A stretch of DNA of 64,000 nt from positions 18,346-82,345 of the forward strand of contig JASANE010019335.1 of assembly GCA_030248225.1 (NCBI GenBank). The letters run 5' to 3'. The notes under the pieces are model-generated. The model ran no database searches, was not told the origin of the DNA, and saw nothing but the letters and a program-made list of their open reading frames with translations. The position numbers and the translations under genes were made by a program. The stretch is from Trileptium ribeirensis (Eukaryota > Nematoda > Enoplea > Enoplida > Thoracostomopsidae). How positions within the stretch are numbered: the stretch's first letter is position 1; every line of letters starts with the position of its first letter. Positions 12,446-23,380 of this stretch are shown in pieces.

Positions 12446-14480
12446 TCTCGCATGTACCGTGAGAGTGTTTTACAAACAATTACAACTGCGGATTGGTGGC
12501 TATCTATAACAATTTATGTGATTTTTATTTTATGATTTGATATTCTGCTACTGTTCTTGACTCCTAAAGTGCTCAAAAATTTTCAAGTTTTAGTTATCAG
12601 ATTTCACTCGTTTCACGTAACCCTGATATATAATTTGTTTTTATATGCTATATTCTCAGTAGCTCGGCTATTATAATTATATACAGCGCTTAACTAAACT
12701 TTCTGTCTCTTTCAAAATTGGTCAGGACTGTATAAAAACATATGTGCCTCTAAAACCACAGGGAACGAATTAGTCCGCGGCAGTAGCAAGCACTCCAGCT
12801 AATTCAATAGCTCTGCCGCAATTTATTGTGACTAGCTGCCCCAAACAAAGTTTTTGGACAAGTATTTCCGCTCAACTACGCAAATACAAATTTACATTCC
12901 TGTGTAACAAAATTTAGTGACAATTTAAAGGAATCATGACATGCTTTCTATATATTCGGTCGGCTTTACAATAATTGCTGGTCGCAGCTGCGTTTACATC
13001 AAACTATTTCCACCTTTTCGCGAAAATTCCACTGCGAACACTTCGAAACATGCCGCTTAACATCATTTGTCATACGAGTATCATTAAAGTACCGTGAACC
13101 AGTCAAACTGTTTTGTTCAACTTTGAGCTCATAAATCGGGCTTGACATTGTGTCGATGTTTGAGCTCAAAATTTGAATCAAAAGTTTGACATATACCTTT
13201 AGTATATCACAAAACGTTCTAAAATATCCTATCGATTAGTCCGTTCGGCTTGTAGTCAGGAAGTTGGTACTAAACAGACATGAATTCATGTATGATATAA
13301 GCATTTTGACAAATTATAGTATATACATTGCTCGATTAAAGCGAAATAAATCAAATACCGCATTGATAACATATCCCATTTCATAGGAAAAACCCTATTT
13401 GCATTAACATATCAACCAAGACAATAAGTTGATAACGATGATATTTCAGTTATCAACCAGCTCAATCGGGTTTACAGCTTTGAAATGTCGTGCGGTGAGC
13501 AAGCTGTAGATAATCCATGAAATATATTCTAATCACAAAAAAACACAATCAAGTATTCGAACATTATTTGTTAGTCGATCAACGTCCGCTTAGTCGTTTG
13601 TATTTTTTTAATTTGGCCAAGTTCTGATGATAATTACTTTTTGTCTCGTGAAATATCAAACAACTGTTCAAACTTTTCGTTTTATCCAGAGACAAATAGG
13701 AATCTAGAATGCTTTGTCATGTTAGATGACAGGCAGGTCCGCATTTAATTATATGTTTAAATACATATACATGCCTATATTTCGTTTTGTATTACAGTCT
13801 TTAAAAAAGCAAGTTTGAATCATTGATCTTACAGACCAATTACCATGCATCGGCCAAATCAAACGTAGCGTCAAAATATTTCGGCACTAATTGATGCTTC
13901 GATGGAATAGTTAGATTTAGAGTACTTATGAAACAATTTACTATGTGTCCTACGTTTAACAATGTTTAATTTACCTGTCATAAAAGTTTGAATGACATTA
14001 GCTTACCATGGGCGTTGTATCTGTCTAGTTTAGCCATTTCAAAATAGTTATCGGATATTTCAAAATACAATTACACATAAATATCGTTTGTTTCTGGCTT
14101 CTACAACTCCGAGAGGCTCGCATCCCAGCATTTTGTGGCGTTTTCGATTACCTCTGGTATGAAGAAGTCCCAAAACTTCAGGTAAAATTCTCCAGACAAA
14201 TTTTTTTATTCTAACCGGTAAACCACCGAAATCTTCACATCAAAATTGGCAATATGGTTTTTAGAAAACTTCATTTAATACAATTTATCTTAAACTGTAA
14301 TGAAAATTGTTTCATGCAACAGGATGGATGGTTTTATTCAACAAATTGCATCGTTATATATATTTTTTGCAAAATTGCAATTTTGAATATTTCGGGTAAA
14401 CCTATCGATAAAATCAGTGCGACACAAATCAATTGCTTCGGAACATCCTGGACAAGTGATGTCTATGTGTTTGTAGACAT
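12446..14480. other. Intergenic, nothing recognised
   Basis: AT-rich. A 102-codon frame begins at 14254 (+), but its last third runs into the duplicated 150-bp unit and it matches no family I know. Confidence 0.5.
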
Positions 14481-14775
14481 TAAGTTCAGACTCCCATATT
14501 CCTATGAAGTTGTGCTTGATTCTGACGTGTTAACATTACACAGTGACAGCAAACAAATGTAGTATAGGTACTAAAATAAATTGATACTTAAATTGCAGCA
14601 TATATAGTCTATTCTATCAATTCTATCTATTAAGCTCAGACCCCCATATTCCTATGAAGTTGTGCTTGATTCTGACGTGTTAACATTACACAGTGACAGC
14701 AAACAAATGTAGTATAGGTACTAAAAAAATTGATACTTAAATTGTAACATATATAGTCTATTCTATCGATTGATT
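14481..14775. repeat. Tandem duplication, 150-bp unit
   Basis: Two copies, starting at 14481 (TAAGTTCAGACTCCCATATT) and 14631 (TAAGCTCAGACCCCCATATT), are almost identical through TCTGACGTGTTAACATTACA and TAGTATAGGTACTAAA. The high identity implies a recent event. Confidence 0.9.
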
Positions 14776-15849
14776 ACAAATAAAAAGATGTTTTTACTTC
14801 GCTTTTTTTATATTTAGAACATTGAGCCATAAAACTGTAATCACATCAAGCGAGGATTATTAGAATAGAACCGCCTGAAAACCACGAATCTTGTTGTTGT
14901 ATTAAATGTTATTTGTAATGATTTTACTTTATTAAAAATTTGCGCTGATATCATGTAAGAATTAAGCGATTAAAGTTATTCCAACTGCCGCTGGGCCTTA
15001 CTGAACTTAATTCGATAAATGGGAAAGTTTTGGCATTGAAATCAACAACTATAAGAATATACAGTAACGAATATTGGCTCATACGCCCTCTTCTGCCTTC
15101 GGCCCAGTTGAAGATTGTAGTCCTACGCCGATTCTGTAATAATGCGTATTGCCAAACGTTTTCTGTCGTATATTTGTGCCTTCAGTACAAAATGAAAGCT
15201 TGTATAAAGAATTGATGTTCAACAACAGTTCATATTTAGACCCTTGTTGAATCTATATAAGCAAATCAGTATGTGTAAAATCATTAATTATATATTCATA
15301 TTTTTAATATAGCAAGCATTTCATATTACTAGCGCATAAATAGGGACAACTCGAACCTCCACCTTAGTCCTAAGTGGATAATCAAGAATTGGAAAAAAAT
15401 AAAGAAAAACTATAAGAAATTATTACATCAACGATGTCTAGGATAGGTCTAGGCCCATGACATAAATATTCTAGATCAATCAAAGATTCTCATTAAAATG
15501 TTATGTTAATTACTTTATACGAATTAGGTCTGTGCGACGAAACTTAAGATGCACCGACTAACAAGGTATTTTGTAATATTCGATGTGGAATCTACAGGCT
15601 TTGTTTTACGGAAGACATAGGAAATTTGGTGATGTTTTAGTTTCGCACTCATGTAGGTTAAATTATTTACAGATTTTAAATTCAAAGTTTGGAATTAGTG
15701 TCAGCAGGGAACTCGCATAGCGAGGCGCTTCTGTATCAGAATTTTCACTAATAAACATCGCTACCAATACCAAAGTACTGAAATTTCTGGCTAACTGTAG
15801 TATTACGGGAACATAAAAATTATGAAGCCGAAGCAATACCGTATAAAAT
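14776..15849. other. Intergenic, nothing recognised
   Basis: No coding potential above background and no repeat recognised. Confidence 0.5.
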
Positions 15850-16215
15850 GGCGTGATAATTTTCTAATTCTTTCTTGCAACATACTATGTCGGGGTTGCG
15901 GCAGGGCCTCTTAAATGGTTGTGTTAAATTCGGGTTCAATTCGGCGACGAAGTGGAGTGGAAAACCCAAACAGGTGCCGCTGGTAAGTAAATTTTTATTC
16001 ATTTAAGAAATGCCTTATGGTCGGCTATAACAGCTTGAAATCACGTTTTAACATATTATACCGGAGTTCTGGCAGGCTCTGTCTAAAAGTCGTCCCGAGT
16101 TCTGGTTTAGTTGCGACATCGATGAAGTCGGCAACCCAAATAGGTGTCGCTGGTAAATAAATTTTTAGTTCATTCAAAAATGGCCTTATAATTGGCAAAA
16201 ACAGTTTAGAACCAA
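15850..16215. repeat. Two diverged copies of an about 170-bp unit
   Basis: The pair is recognised from AACCCAAACAGGTGCCGCTG at 15963 and its diverged partner at 16133, followed by GTAAGTAAATTTTTATTCAT and GTAAATAAATTTTTAGTTCA. The left part of each unit carries GCGGCAGG- or CTGGCAGG-like sequence, and a related piece (GGGTTGCGGCAGG) occurs at about 44583. The GCTG|GTAAGTAA junction looks like a splice donor, but no matching exon family was recognised. Confidence 0.7.
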
Positions 16216-17740
16216 GTTTTACACTGCACCAAGCACTGCTTATTTGATCACTTTTACTCCAAAATTTATTGTTATTAACAAATGTAAAGTGTGAATAAAA
16301 CATTTGTGTTGTCAAAATGAAAAATATCGGGACAGGAGTTTCATCACTGAAAGGTCGTATTTTACAGCGGAAGATATAGGCCAACAGCGGTCGCTCTACA
16401 TCAAGTAGAGATCTGTCGGACCCGTCGGAACCTTTCCGAAAGCTCAGGAACTATGTTATAAATCTACGCATGAATTATGTGGCGAGTTAGTTGTAAGACG
16501 AGTTGCCTTAATTGTATGCATAATCATGCAGCTTAGTAATTCAAACTCATGCTTTCAAACGAAAGTCGCTTACGGTTACTCATCAAAACCGCGCTACAAC
16601 AGTAATTCTCTAAATAACTTACACTCCGATCCACGGTACAACTATTACTACATTTACTAGTACGACTGTAAGCTGCAACTATCAATATTACGCCTACGCT
16701 CTGCTATGTTGTTCGTTTGTTCATGTGCGTTTCCGGAGATTGTGGGAGGACAAAGGCTTGAAATTTGCATAAAAGCCCACGCACGCTTCCGGAACGACAT
16801 ATATAAAAACTGATGGTTGTCTTTGGAACAACTTGACTTGTCTTGACTTGACGTTACTTGATTTCATTACCTCTGTCATTTACCGTTACATTTTCCTATT
16901 GCTTTATTATTGTGCTTTTCCAATACATCGTTCGGTACTTTTACACTACTGCTAACGATGCCATATTTTCGACATTTAAAATTCTAGCATATTATTAAGT
17001 GTAATGGTTGTATTGTCATCTATTTATATTAAAATATTCACACAAAATTGTAATTCCTCGAATTTCCAACTGACGACAATAGCTTCATATAGTTGTTTTC
17101 TCAATTCGACGAATCCGCATATGCAAACAATGTTTTGTTCTTAAATTGACATTATTGACCTTAATTATATATTTAATCGTTCAAATTTTATTCTTTTGTC
17201 GATCGCATATAGTTTCCGCGAATAATGGTAAAAGGTTTTTACATTCAAACTCCTTTCAAATAAAGAGTTGAAAAAATAAACTTCCGGAGAAGTTAGACAG
17301 TACGGAAAATTAATGATGTTCAAGGATGAGTTTTTTAAATGGTAAAACTAAATAAAGTTTTACCAGATTTCCAAATGAGTGAGAAATTATAAAGTGAATC
17401 CTGCATAAGTAAGGTTCCATCGATTTTCGCAGTAAACAAATGAAAATAAACGCATTATATTATAAATGAACTTTTTTATTAAACATTTCTGATGGGAAAA
17501 GTTTGTACTAAATATATAGTCTTGGGCGCCGCATTAACAATAAATATATACCCTTGTATGCTTGCGAATGTTCTTGTATGGCGTAGTAAACAATAACTAT
17601 CCAAGAACATTTTTTTACAATTTTTAAACGACCATGTTTATAGTAATAAAGTTTCCCTTATGGAACATGCACATATTTCGACGAAATATTGGATCATCAT
17701 TTGAGCTGTTGTAGTTCATATATTTTAAAAGTACATCAAA
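16216..17740. other. Intergenic, nothing recognised
   Basis: No supported feature. Short TTGACTTG runs near 16835-16860 are the only pattern noted. Confidence 0.5.
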
Positions 17741-17972
17741 GCATCAAACTGGAAGGTTACGCCAATATCAAACTGGAGGGGCATCAATATGAAACTGTAG
17801 GGGCACCAATATCAACCTGGAGGGGTGCATCAATATCAAACTAGAGGGGTCACAAATATCAAGCGGGGGGAATAAATATCAAACTGGAGGCGGGCACCAA
17901 TATCAAACTAAACGACGGCTCCAATATCAAACTGAAGGAGGGACAAATATAAAGCTGGAGGGGCACCGATAA
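17741..17972. repeat. 22-bp minisatellite (CACCAATATCAAACTGGAGG)
   Basis: About ten imperfect units of a sequence like GGGCACCAATATCAAACTGG with variable G-rich spacers. A single reverse-complement unit occurs at about 5877-5900 beside the foldback element. Confidence 0.9.
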
Positions 17973-18220
17973 CTATAAGAGACTTTTGTGTTTTATAAAT
18001 GGCTGTAAGAAACAAAAGTTTCAAACTAGCTATTAGAGACAATAATCTGTTATGGCTAGCTGCAAGAGATTTTAGTCTCTTACGGTTAGCTGTTAGACAT
18101 TTCTGTATTTATTGGCTATCTCTATAAGACTAAAATCTCTTACTAAAATCTGTTAGAGATTTAAATATCTAACAAGCAGTCATTAAAGACAAAAATCTCT
18201 AGCAGTCGTTTGCAAGAAAC
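17973..18220. repeat. Degenerate AGAGACAAAAATCTCT-type array
   Basis: Repeated motifs such as GTTAGAGAC, AAAATCTCTTA and GGCTAGCTGCAAGAGA give many short self-complementary stems. The same motifs resume at 18737-18800, so the MITE at 18224-18733 was inserted into a pre-existing array. Confidence 0.65.
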
Positions 18221-18223
18221 TAA

Positions 18224-18733
18224 TGCGGCGTTCACGTTATAATGTCCCCAACGTTTGGAACCTAAGTATACCACACAGTGTCAGACACACTGTTGACAAC
18301 AGGGTGTCTTAGACACCCCCATGTTTTTAATAAATTTTTTCAACGGTAGCTAGTTACGCGTACTACCGCTTACCGACAGTGTAAGGCACACCGTGTCTTC
18401 TGGCAGTTTTATTGACAGTGTTCGGAATTATTTGAGCAATGTTCATATGGGCTAGATACAAATATGGAGAATTTAGGAAAAACTCCACAGGACAGTTGAC
18501 TAATAAACCGCATTAACTACAGACGGTGTCCGTTATAGTTAATTCGCGCCAAATCCGTAGCTAAGAGTGTGTACGACACTGTCTAGAAAAAATGTAGTAG
18601 CTAAGGGTGTGTCGTACACCCTCGGCATTTGATATACAGTATGGGTGTCACCCTGACTGTCTATACGGTAGGGTCGCGACTACAGGGGGTCAAAAGTTCC
18701 AAACAGCGGGGACATTATAACGTGAACGCCGCA
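18224..18733. mobile_element. TGCGGCG-family MITE, copy 2 (510 bp)
   Basis: Both terminal inverted repeats are intact, with TAA (18221-18223) and TAA (18734-18736) as target duplication. Same length and internal order as the copies at 4851 and 60697. It interrupts the AGAGAC-type array. No coding capacity. Confidence 0.92.
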
Positions 18734-18849
18734 TAAAATATCATGTAACCGTCTACTAGAGATATTAGTTTTTCCAAACGGCTGTTAAAGACAAAACTGT
18801 CCACTTCTTGCACTCATTATTCTGTGAAACCTGCATTACCTCAAGTCTA

Positions 18850-19185
18850 GCGTCAGTCTTAGCTATGCAGTGTCTTCGAGCTGGTAGAGTAAGAATCATT
18901 TTGCGACGGCTGGATCGTCGCTGCACATAGTATATATGAACATTTCAATTTACTCGGTTTTATCTTATGTCAATCGTGAGTTTTAGCTATCCAGTGTCAT
19001 CGAGCTCGCAGAGTAGGTGTCATTTGGTGACGGCTGGATCACCGCTGCACATAGTATATATGAACATTTCAATTTAGTCAGTTTTATCCTATGTCTGACA
19101 TCAGTCTTAGCTATCCAGTGTCTTCGAGCTGTTTTAATGATTTCTATTTCACATAGTATATATGAACATTTCAAAGTATAAGAAT
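18850..19185. repeat. 124-bp tandem array, three copies
   Basis: The anchor AGCTATNCAGTGTC.TCGAGCT lies at 18861, 18985 and 19109, exact spacing 124 bp. Each copy also carries CACATAGTATATATGAACAT; the third is internally shortened. The 63-codon minus-strand frame across it is a by-product of the repeat. Confidence 0.9.
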
Positions 19186-21560
19186 TTTACCGTGCGCTAC
19201 CGTAAAAATTGGTACTGACAAGTTGACATGTTCTCAACATTATAAAAGCCTTAAAATAAATTTCAGAGAACACATATTATCTCATTGTACATGTTTGGAG
19301 GCGGGGAAAATGATGCCACAAAATATAATTCTTAAATAAATATGTTGAAACATCTGTATATGCGTCTTATGATACCCCTTTATTGATTAACCTATATCAG
19401 CGGAGTTTGTAGTTTGTTGTGTTTCAGCAGTTATGCCTCATGTGACTTACTTGGCTTATGAAAATATTCTTTTGGTTTGTATGAAAGTCGATATTGTTGT
19501 ACTGTCTGCCAGTGCAAGCAGTTGAATTGTTGGTCAGCTGTAACCACATGAACTTCAGGTGTAAATAGTGCTGCAATTCAAATACTTTTAGCGCTAATAT
19601 ATTTAATATGTAAGTCTACAATTGACTTGTGTCGGTGTGGGCCTAAAATATAGAACCATTCTTTTCGCAAGCCAGTGGAATCTGATATTTGTCGGTTACA
19701 GTGCAAGGACTTATTTAAATTCAAATAAAAAATCAGCATTCCTCCATCATTGATTACATTTTATAAGAGAAAAATCATTTTCTGTGAATGCTCTGGTGGT
19801 GGATGTGATGCTATACAATCTGTCATTTTGATCGGAATGAGTTTGCACAAAATTAACGCTGGTTTTACAATAAAATTAGAGCTAAATTTAATTTGAAAGC
19901 ATTCTTTCGTTTCTTTATCGACTTACTATTTCGCACTCGGATAAGCAACGTTGAATAAGTTTATTGCCAGCCGGAAAGCTGCAATTTAATTCCAAATAAC
20001 TTATAATTGAACTATAATAATTGGATAAACTCATGTTATTAGACTGCTCTTTCCGTAGCCATAATTTTAATAACATAAATAGAGCTTCTGAATTCATGTA
20101 GCTAATTATTATTTCAAATTATATCCTTACTAGCAAATACGTCAAATTGCTCTAATTGGGGTAAAGAGAAATTATGACTTTTAGCGAATATAACTCTTTA
20201 ATGATGATTTAATATTTTAGCACTAAATCAGATATACCTAATCTCACTCGTATTACGCCAGGACACTGTCTTCACAGTTGCCAATCTAATTATTATAAAC
20301 TTTAGATCGTTTTGTTCGCTGCCATAGCCCAAAACTTCTGCACGGAGGGGCACTATATGTGCTAGCTTGCCATAGTTGAAGCGCAGCTTTTACGTATAAA
20401 CGCGGATTTCAGTTTTCTGTTATTTTAGAGCTGTCACAGATGCTGCTCGTAGTGCGAAAGCCCGCTCCCATGCCCGCCTTGTCTAAACCACTATGTCTAT
20501 TGCAGCTAGTGCAAAATGAATATACGGCCATAGTTTTGGTATTTTTCTAACTATGTGTTTGTTGTAAATTATGTTGTAAATGTTGTCCATCATAAAATTC
20601 ATGCCACGCTTCATCTAAATCATTTATGCAAAGTTTATAACAGTTAGCAAACGAAATGTTATTCCTGATTCCGTGCATGCATGGGTCGATGATGGTCTAC
20701 TCTGCTGAAGAGTGTGACGCTCTTCAGATTTTTTTCTTAACATCCGCGGTACGTCGGGGTAGTTTTCGCCTTTACTCCCACAAGGTTTATGTTAGCTTCA
20801 ATATTATTACCCACTTGGTGGGTCATAAACGTGACCCACCCTCACCAGATTCTTGGAGCATGGAATTCTCTACACTATCAATGTCAAACAACGAAAAGTT
20901 AAATATTGAAAACGCATGCTACAGTAACCATTTGCTCATAAGAATAACTTTCTCATCACGCATAATTATAAAAGTTCGAAGCATAGATTTAAATTTGGGA
21001 CTCACGACTTTTATATAAAAATAGGTCTAAAAGCATGTCAAAATCAGTGTGGAATTTTAGGTTGACGAATGTAAATTGCGGATTGTAGTATGACATTCTC
21101 TCTCCGCCGTACCTTTTTATAGTCACCTATGAGTCCTAATAGGTTCTTTAAGTAACAAAGCGAGCGTGAATATAACATGTCCACAGACAGCAGAATACAA
21201 CAGTATTTACTTTTTTATAATTATTTGTAGCAATTTCACTAAAAAATTTGTGGGTAATTCTCAGCTATCATTTTGTACTATTTGTTGTTTAACGATCAAT
21301 TAACAAGTTTATAGAATAAAATAATTGTAGCTTACTGCACTCAAAGTCGGATTGTGATTTGTCAAAATTTAAAAACCAAAATCTGAGTTGGGTCACACTT
21401 AAAAATCCAAAATATTCTTATCAAGCAGTGAATATCGTATGCGAGCACCATAGTTTTAGTGAAGACCGCCTACTAGGTATATTTCATTCCCGGAATTTGG
21501 CGCATTTACTCAGAAGTTGTAAAAAATCAAAACATCTTAATTCTTTGCACAGTTCATTCG
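19186..21560. other. Intergenic, two notable hairpins
   Basis: No gene supported. A 120-codon frame (20656-21018, +) has no recognisable motif but contains two perfect hairpins: CTGAAGAG/CTCTTCAG (20705-20727) and GGTGGGTCA/TGACCCACC (20817-20840). Confidence 0.5.
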
Positions 21561-21568
21561 TTCGTTGC

Positions 21569-21817
21569 TTAATTATTAGAAGGTCCAGTACAATACACTA
21601 CAATCATTAAAACGCCTTTGGGTGTAATCGTAGTATCGTTACTATCATCGTTCCAAGTATTGTCATTATGGTCCCTAAAACCATCGAGGTTTGTGTTATT
21701 CATTGTGTCATTGCTTCGTAAAACTGACTGTCCTGTGAAATGTATAGATAAAGAGATTAAGAAAACTGCTGTCGTCAAATTTAAATAATAACGGCCGTCA
21801 GAAAAATTTATTTCCAT
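21569..21817 (-). CDS. Candidate first exon of a secreted or membrane protein
   Basis: An 82-codon minus-strand frame starting at ATG 21817. Residues about 14-30 (LTTAVFLISLSIHFTGQ) resemble a signal peptide. They are followed by an Asn/Asp-rich segment with N-glycosylation sequons (NDT, NNT, NDT), then TPKGVLMIVVYCTG, which could begin a membrane helix. An exon could end at GTAGT|GTATTG, just before the final residues PSNN and the stop. This layout (glycosylated N-tail running into a first helix) is seen in peptide GPCRs and other receptors, but I found no continuation exon downstream on the minus strand, so identity is inference only. It may equally be a chance frame. Confidence 0.3.
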   Translation of the reverse strand: MEINFSDGRYYLNLTTAVFLISLSIHFTGQSVLRSNDTMNNTNLDGFRDHNDNTWNDDSNDTTITPKGVLMIVVYCTGPSNN

Positions 21818-23317
21818 AAAAAATTAAACATATAACCAAATAAGTTTTTATCCCATGCCGAAAAATACATTAATATTTAAAACTTGCTGATTGTAACTTA
21901 AGTCACTAATAGTCTCGTATCCTAAGAACTTAAACCTTTTGAACAGACTTTTATTAGTAAATTGTAACTAAAGTTACAAAAGAAGTCCCCAAATCTAAAT
22001 ATACATTAACAATGACACGCATCGCTAATTATGCCCTAGACACTAATCTGTTGCGTCCTAGGCTGTTTTTAAGATGTCATAAGATGTCCTAAAAATCTTA
22101 AAACATCTTTATTTCTTTGCAACGGACATTTGTTCTTAAGCCCAACCAAAGCACACTAGAACTTAATCGTATTCATCAACATAATTGCTGTGAAAACTGT
22201 TTATCTGTAATATGTATACAGATATATAATTTGTTAGTCCCATGTCATAAAGTCGAAATTGTAATTGCCATTTGAAAAATATATTTTCATCTCAGCAGTT
22301 TTTAGTTATTGTCCAAAATTGAGAAAAGCAGGACACAACTAAAGATTTCCATCTTTTCAATAAACAAAATTTTGTCACACAACTAGTTTTAGATCGATGT
22401 GTTTTATACAGTTACGATCATCATCACTTTACAGATGGCACGTCACACAGTTGCAGCAAAAAATAGTACAAGTCAATAACAAAACAGACAATCGGTTCAA
22501 ACTAAAAACTTAAATCATGTCTCGTGATAGTGATTTTTTCTATTATTATCATTGCTATTTTCAAAGGCTGAAGTATGTAAATTCAATTTTAAAATATATG
22601 AGATGGTTTAATTTTTTACTCGAACACCACCCAGCGTGTATGTATCTAAATATTGAAGTTCTGAAATGAACAAAAATGAAATGAACAAATCTTGAGATGA
22701 GCCTGAGGTTTTATTAGTTTGAGTGATGCAGAAATGCTAGACCGAAGAGACAGATAAAAAATGAGACAAATAAAAGTAGGAAAACACCTTAAAGTGTAGA
22801 TACGGATTTGAAAAATACATCTCACCTCTTTGTGTGAGTACTGTGGTTCCATTTTTATAAGTTTATAAATTTTTATCAGTTTAGGATAGATTTGTTTACA
22901 CATTAAGGTGCAGTTCAATATAAACTTATATATTGACAATATGTTTGACTAAATACAACGAATATCCATTACACGCTGTTTCTATTTGTAAGCTTATTTG
23001 TAGAGTTCAAAGTTAGTTACACAATCTGAAAAAATTTAATATGCAACGCAGTTTTGATTTTACGTATTTATATTGGCTTGTGTAGCGCTTCAAAATGCTG
23101 ACAAGGGTGCAGCACACTATTCAAATCTGTTGGGTTATGCTAGGGAAAATTAGCGGTGACCCCGTTTGGCGGTTCTTCTGTTGTACAAAGTCAGTCTCAC
23201 CCCGCTTACTATGCTCCTAAGTATTACCGTTCGGGATGAAAACCCTAGGTTGCTAAAACATTAACTATTTCTTCATAGTGTATTTGACAGGTCATACGCT
23301 AGCAGAGTTTGCTTATA
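21818..23317. other. Intergenic, nothing recognised
   Basis: Very AT-rich. The 97-codon minus-strand frame at 22646-22939 is Lys/Ile/Leu-rich and looks compositional. Confidence 0.5.
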
Positions 23318-23380
23318 AATAGCGTAGTGGCTAGCATACAAGACTCGCACTCAAAATTTCCAGATTCAATCTGGGGTTGC
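23318..23380 (+). repeat. tRNA-like sequence (SINE head or tRNA pseudogene)
   Basis: An A-box-like D arm (TAGCGTAGTGGCTAGC, with TAGC/GCTA pairing) is followed after about 30 bases by a T-arm-like CCAGATTCAATCTGG, which forms a stem with loop ATTCAAT (B-box-like). The acceptor stem does not close. This fits a tRNA-derived SINE or decayed tRNA. The body of any SINE downstream is not recognised. Confidence 0.45.

Noticed and set aside
14254..14562. 102-codon frame with protein-like middle part
   Set aside because: Its end lies in a duplicated 150-bp unit whose second copy is not open in that frame, and no family is recognised.
18983..19174. 63-codon minus-strand frame with repeated KCSYILC
   Set aside because: A consequence of the 124-bp tandem repeat.
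20656..21018. 120-codon frame
   Set aside because: No recognisable motif, no splice context, and it contains inverted repeats that explain part of its sequence; kept only as a hairpin observation.
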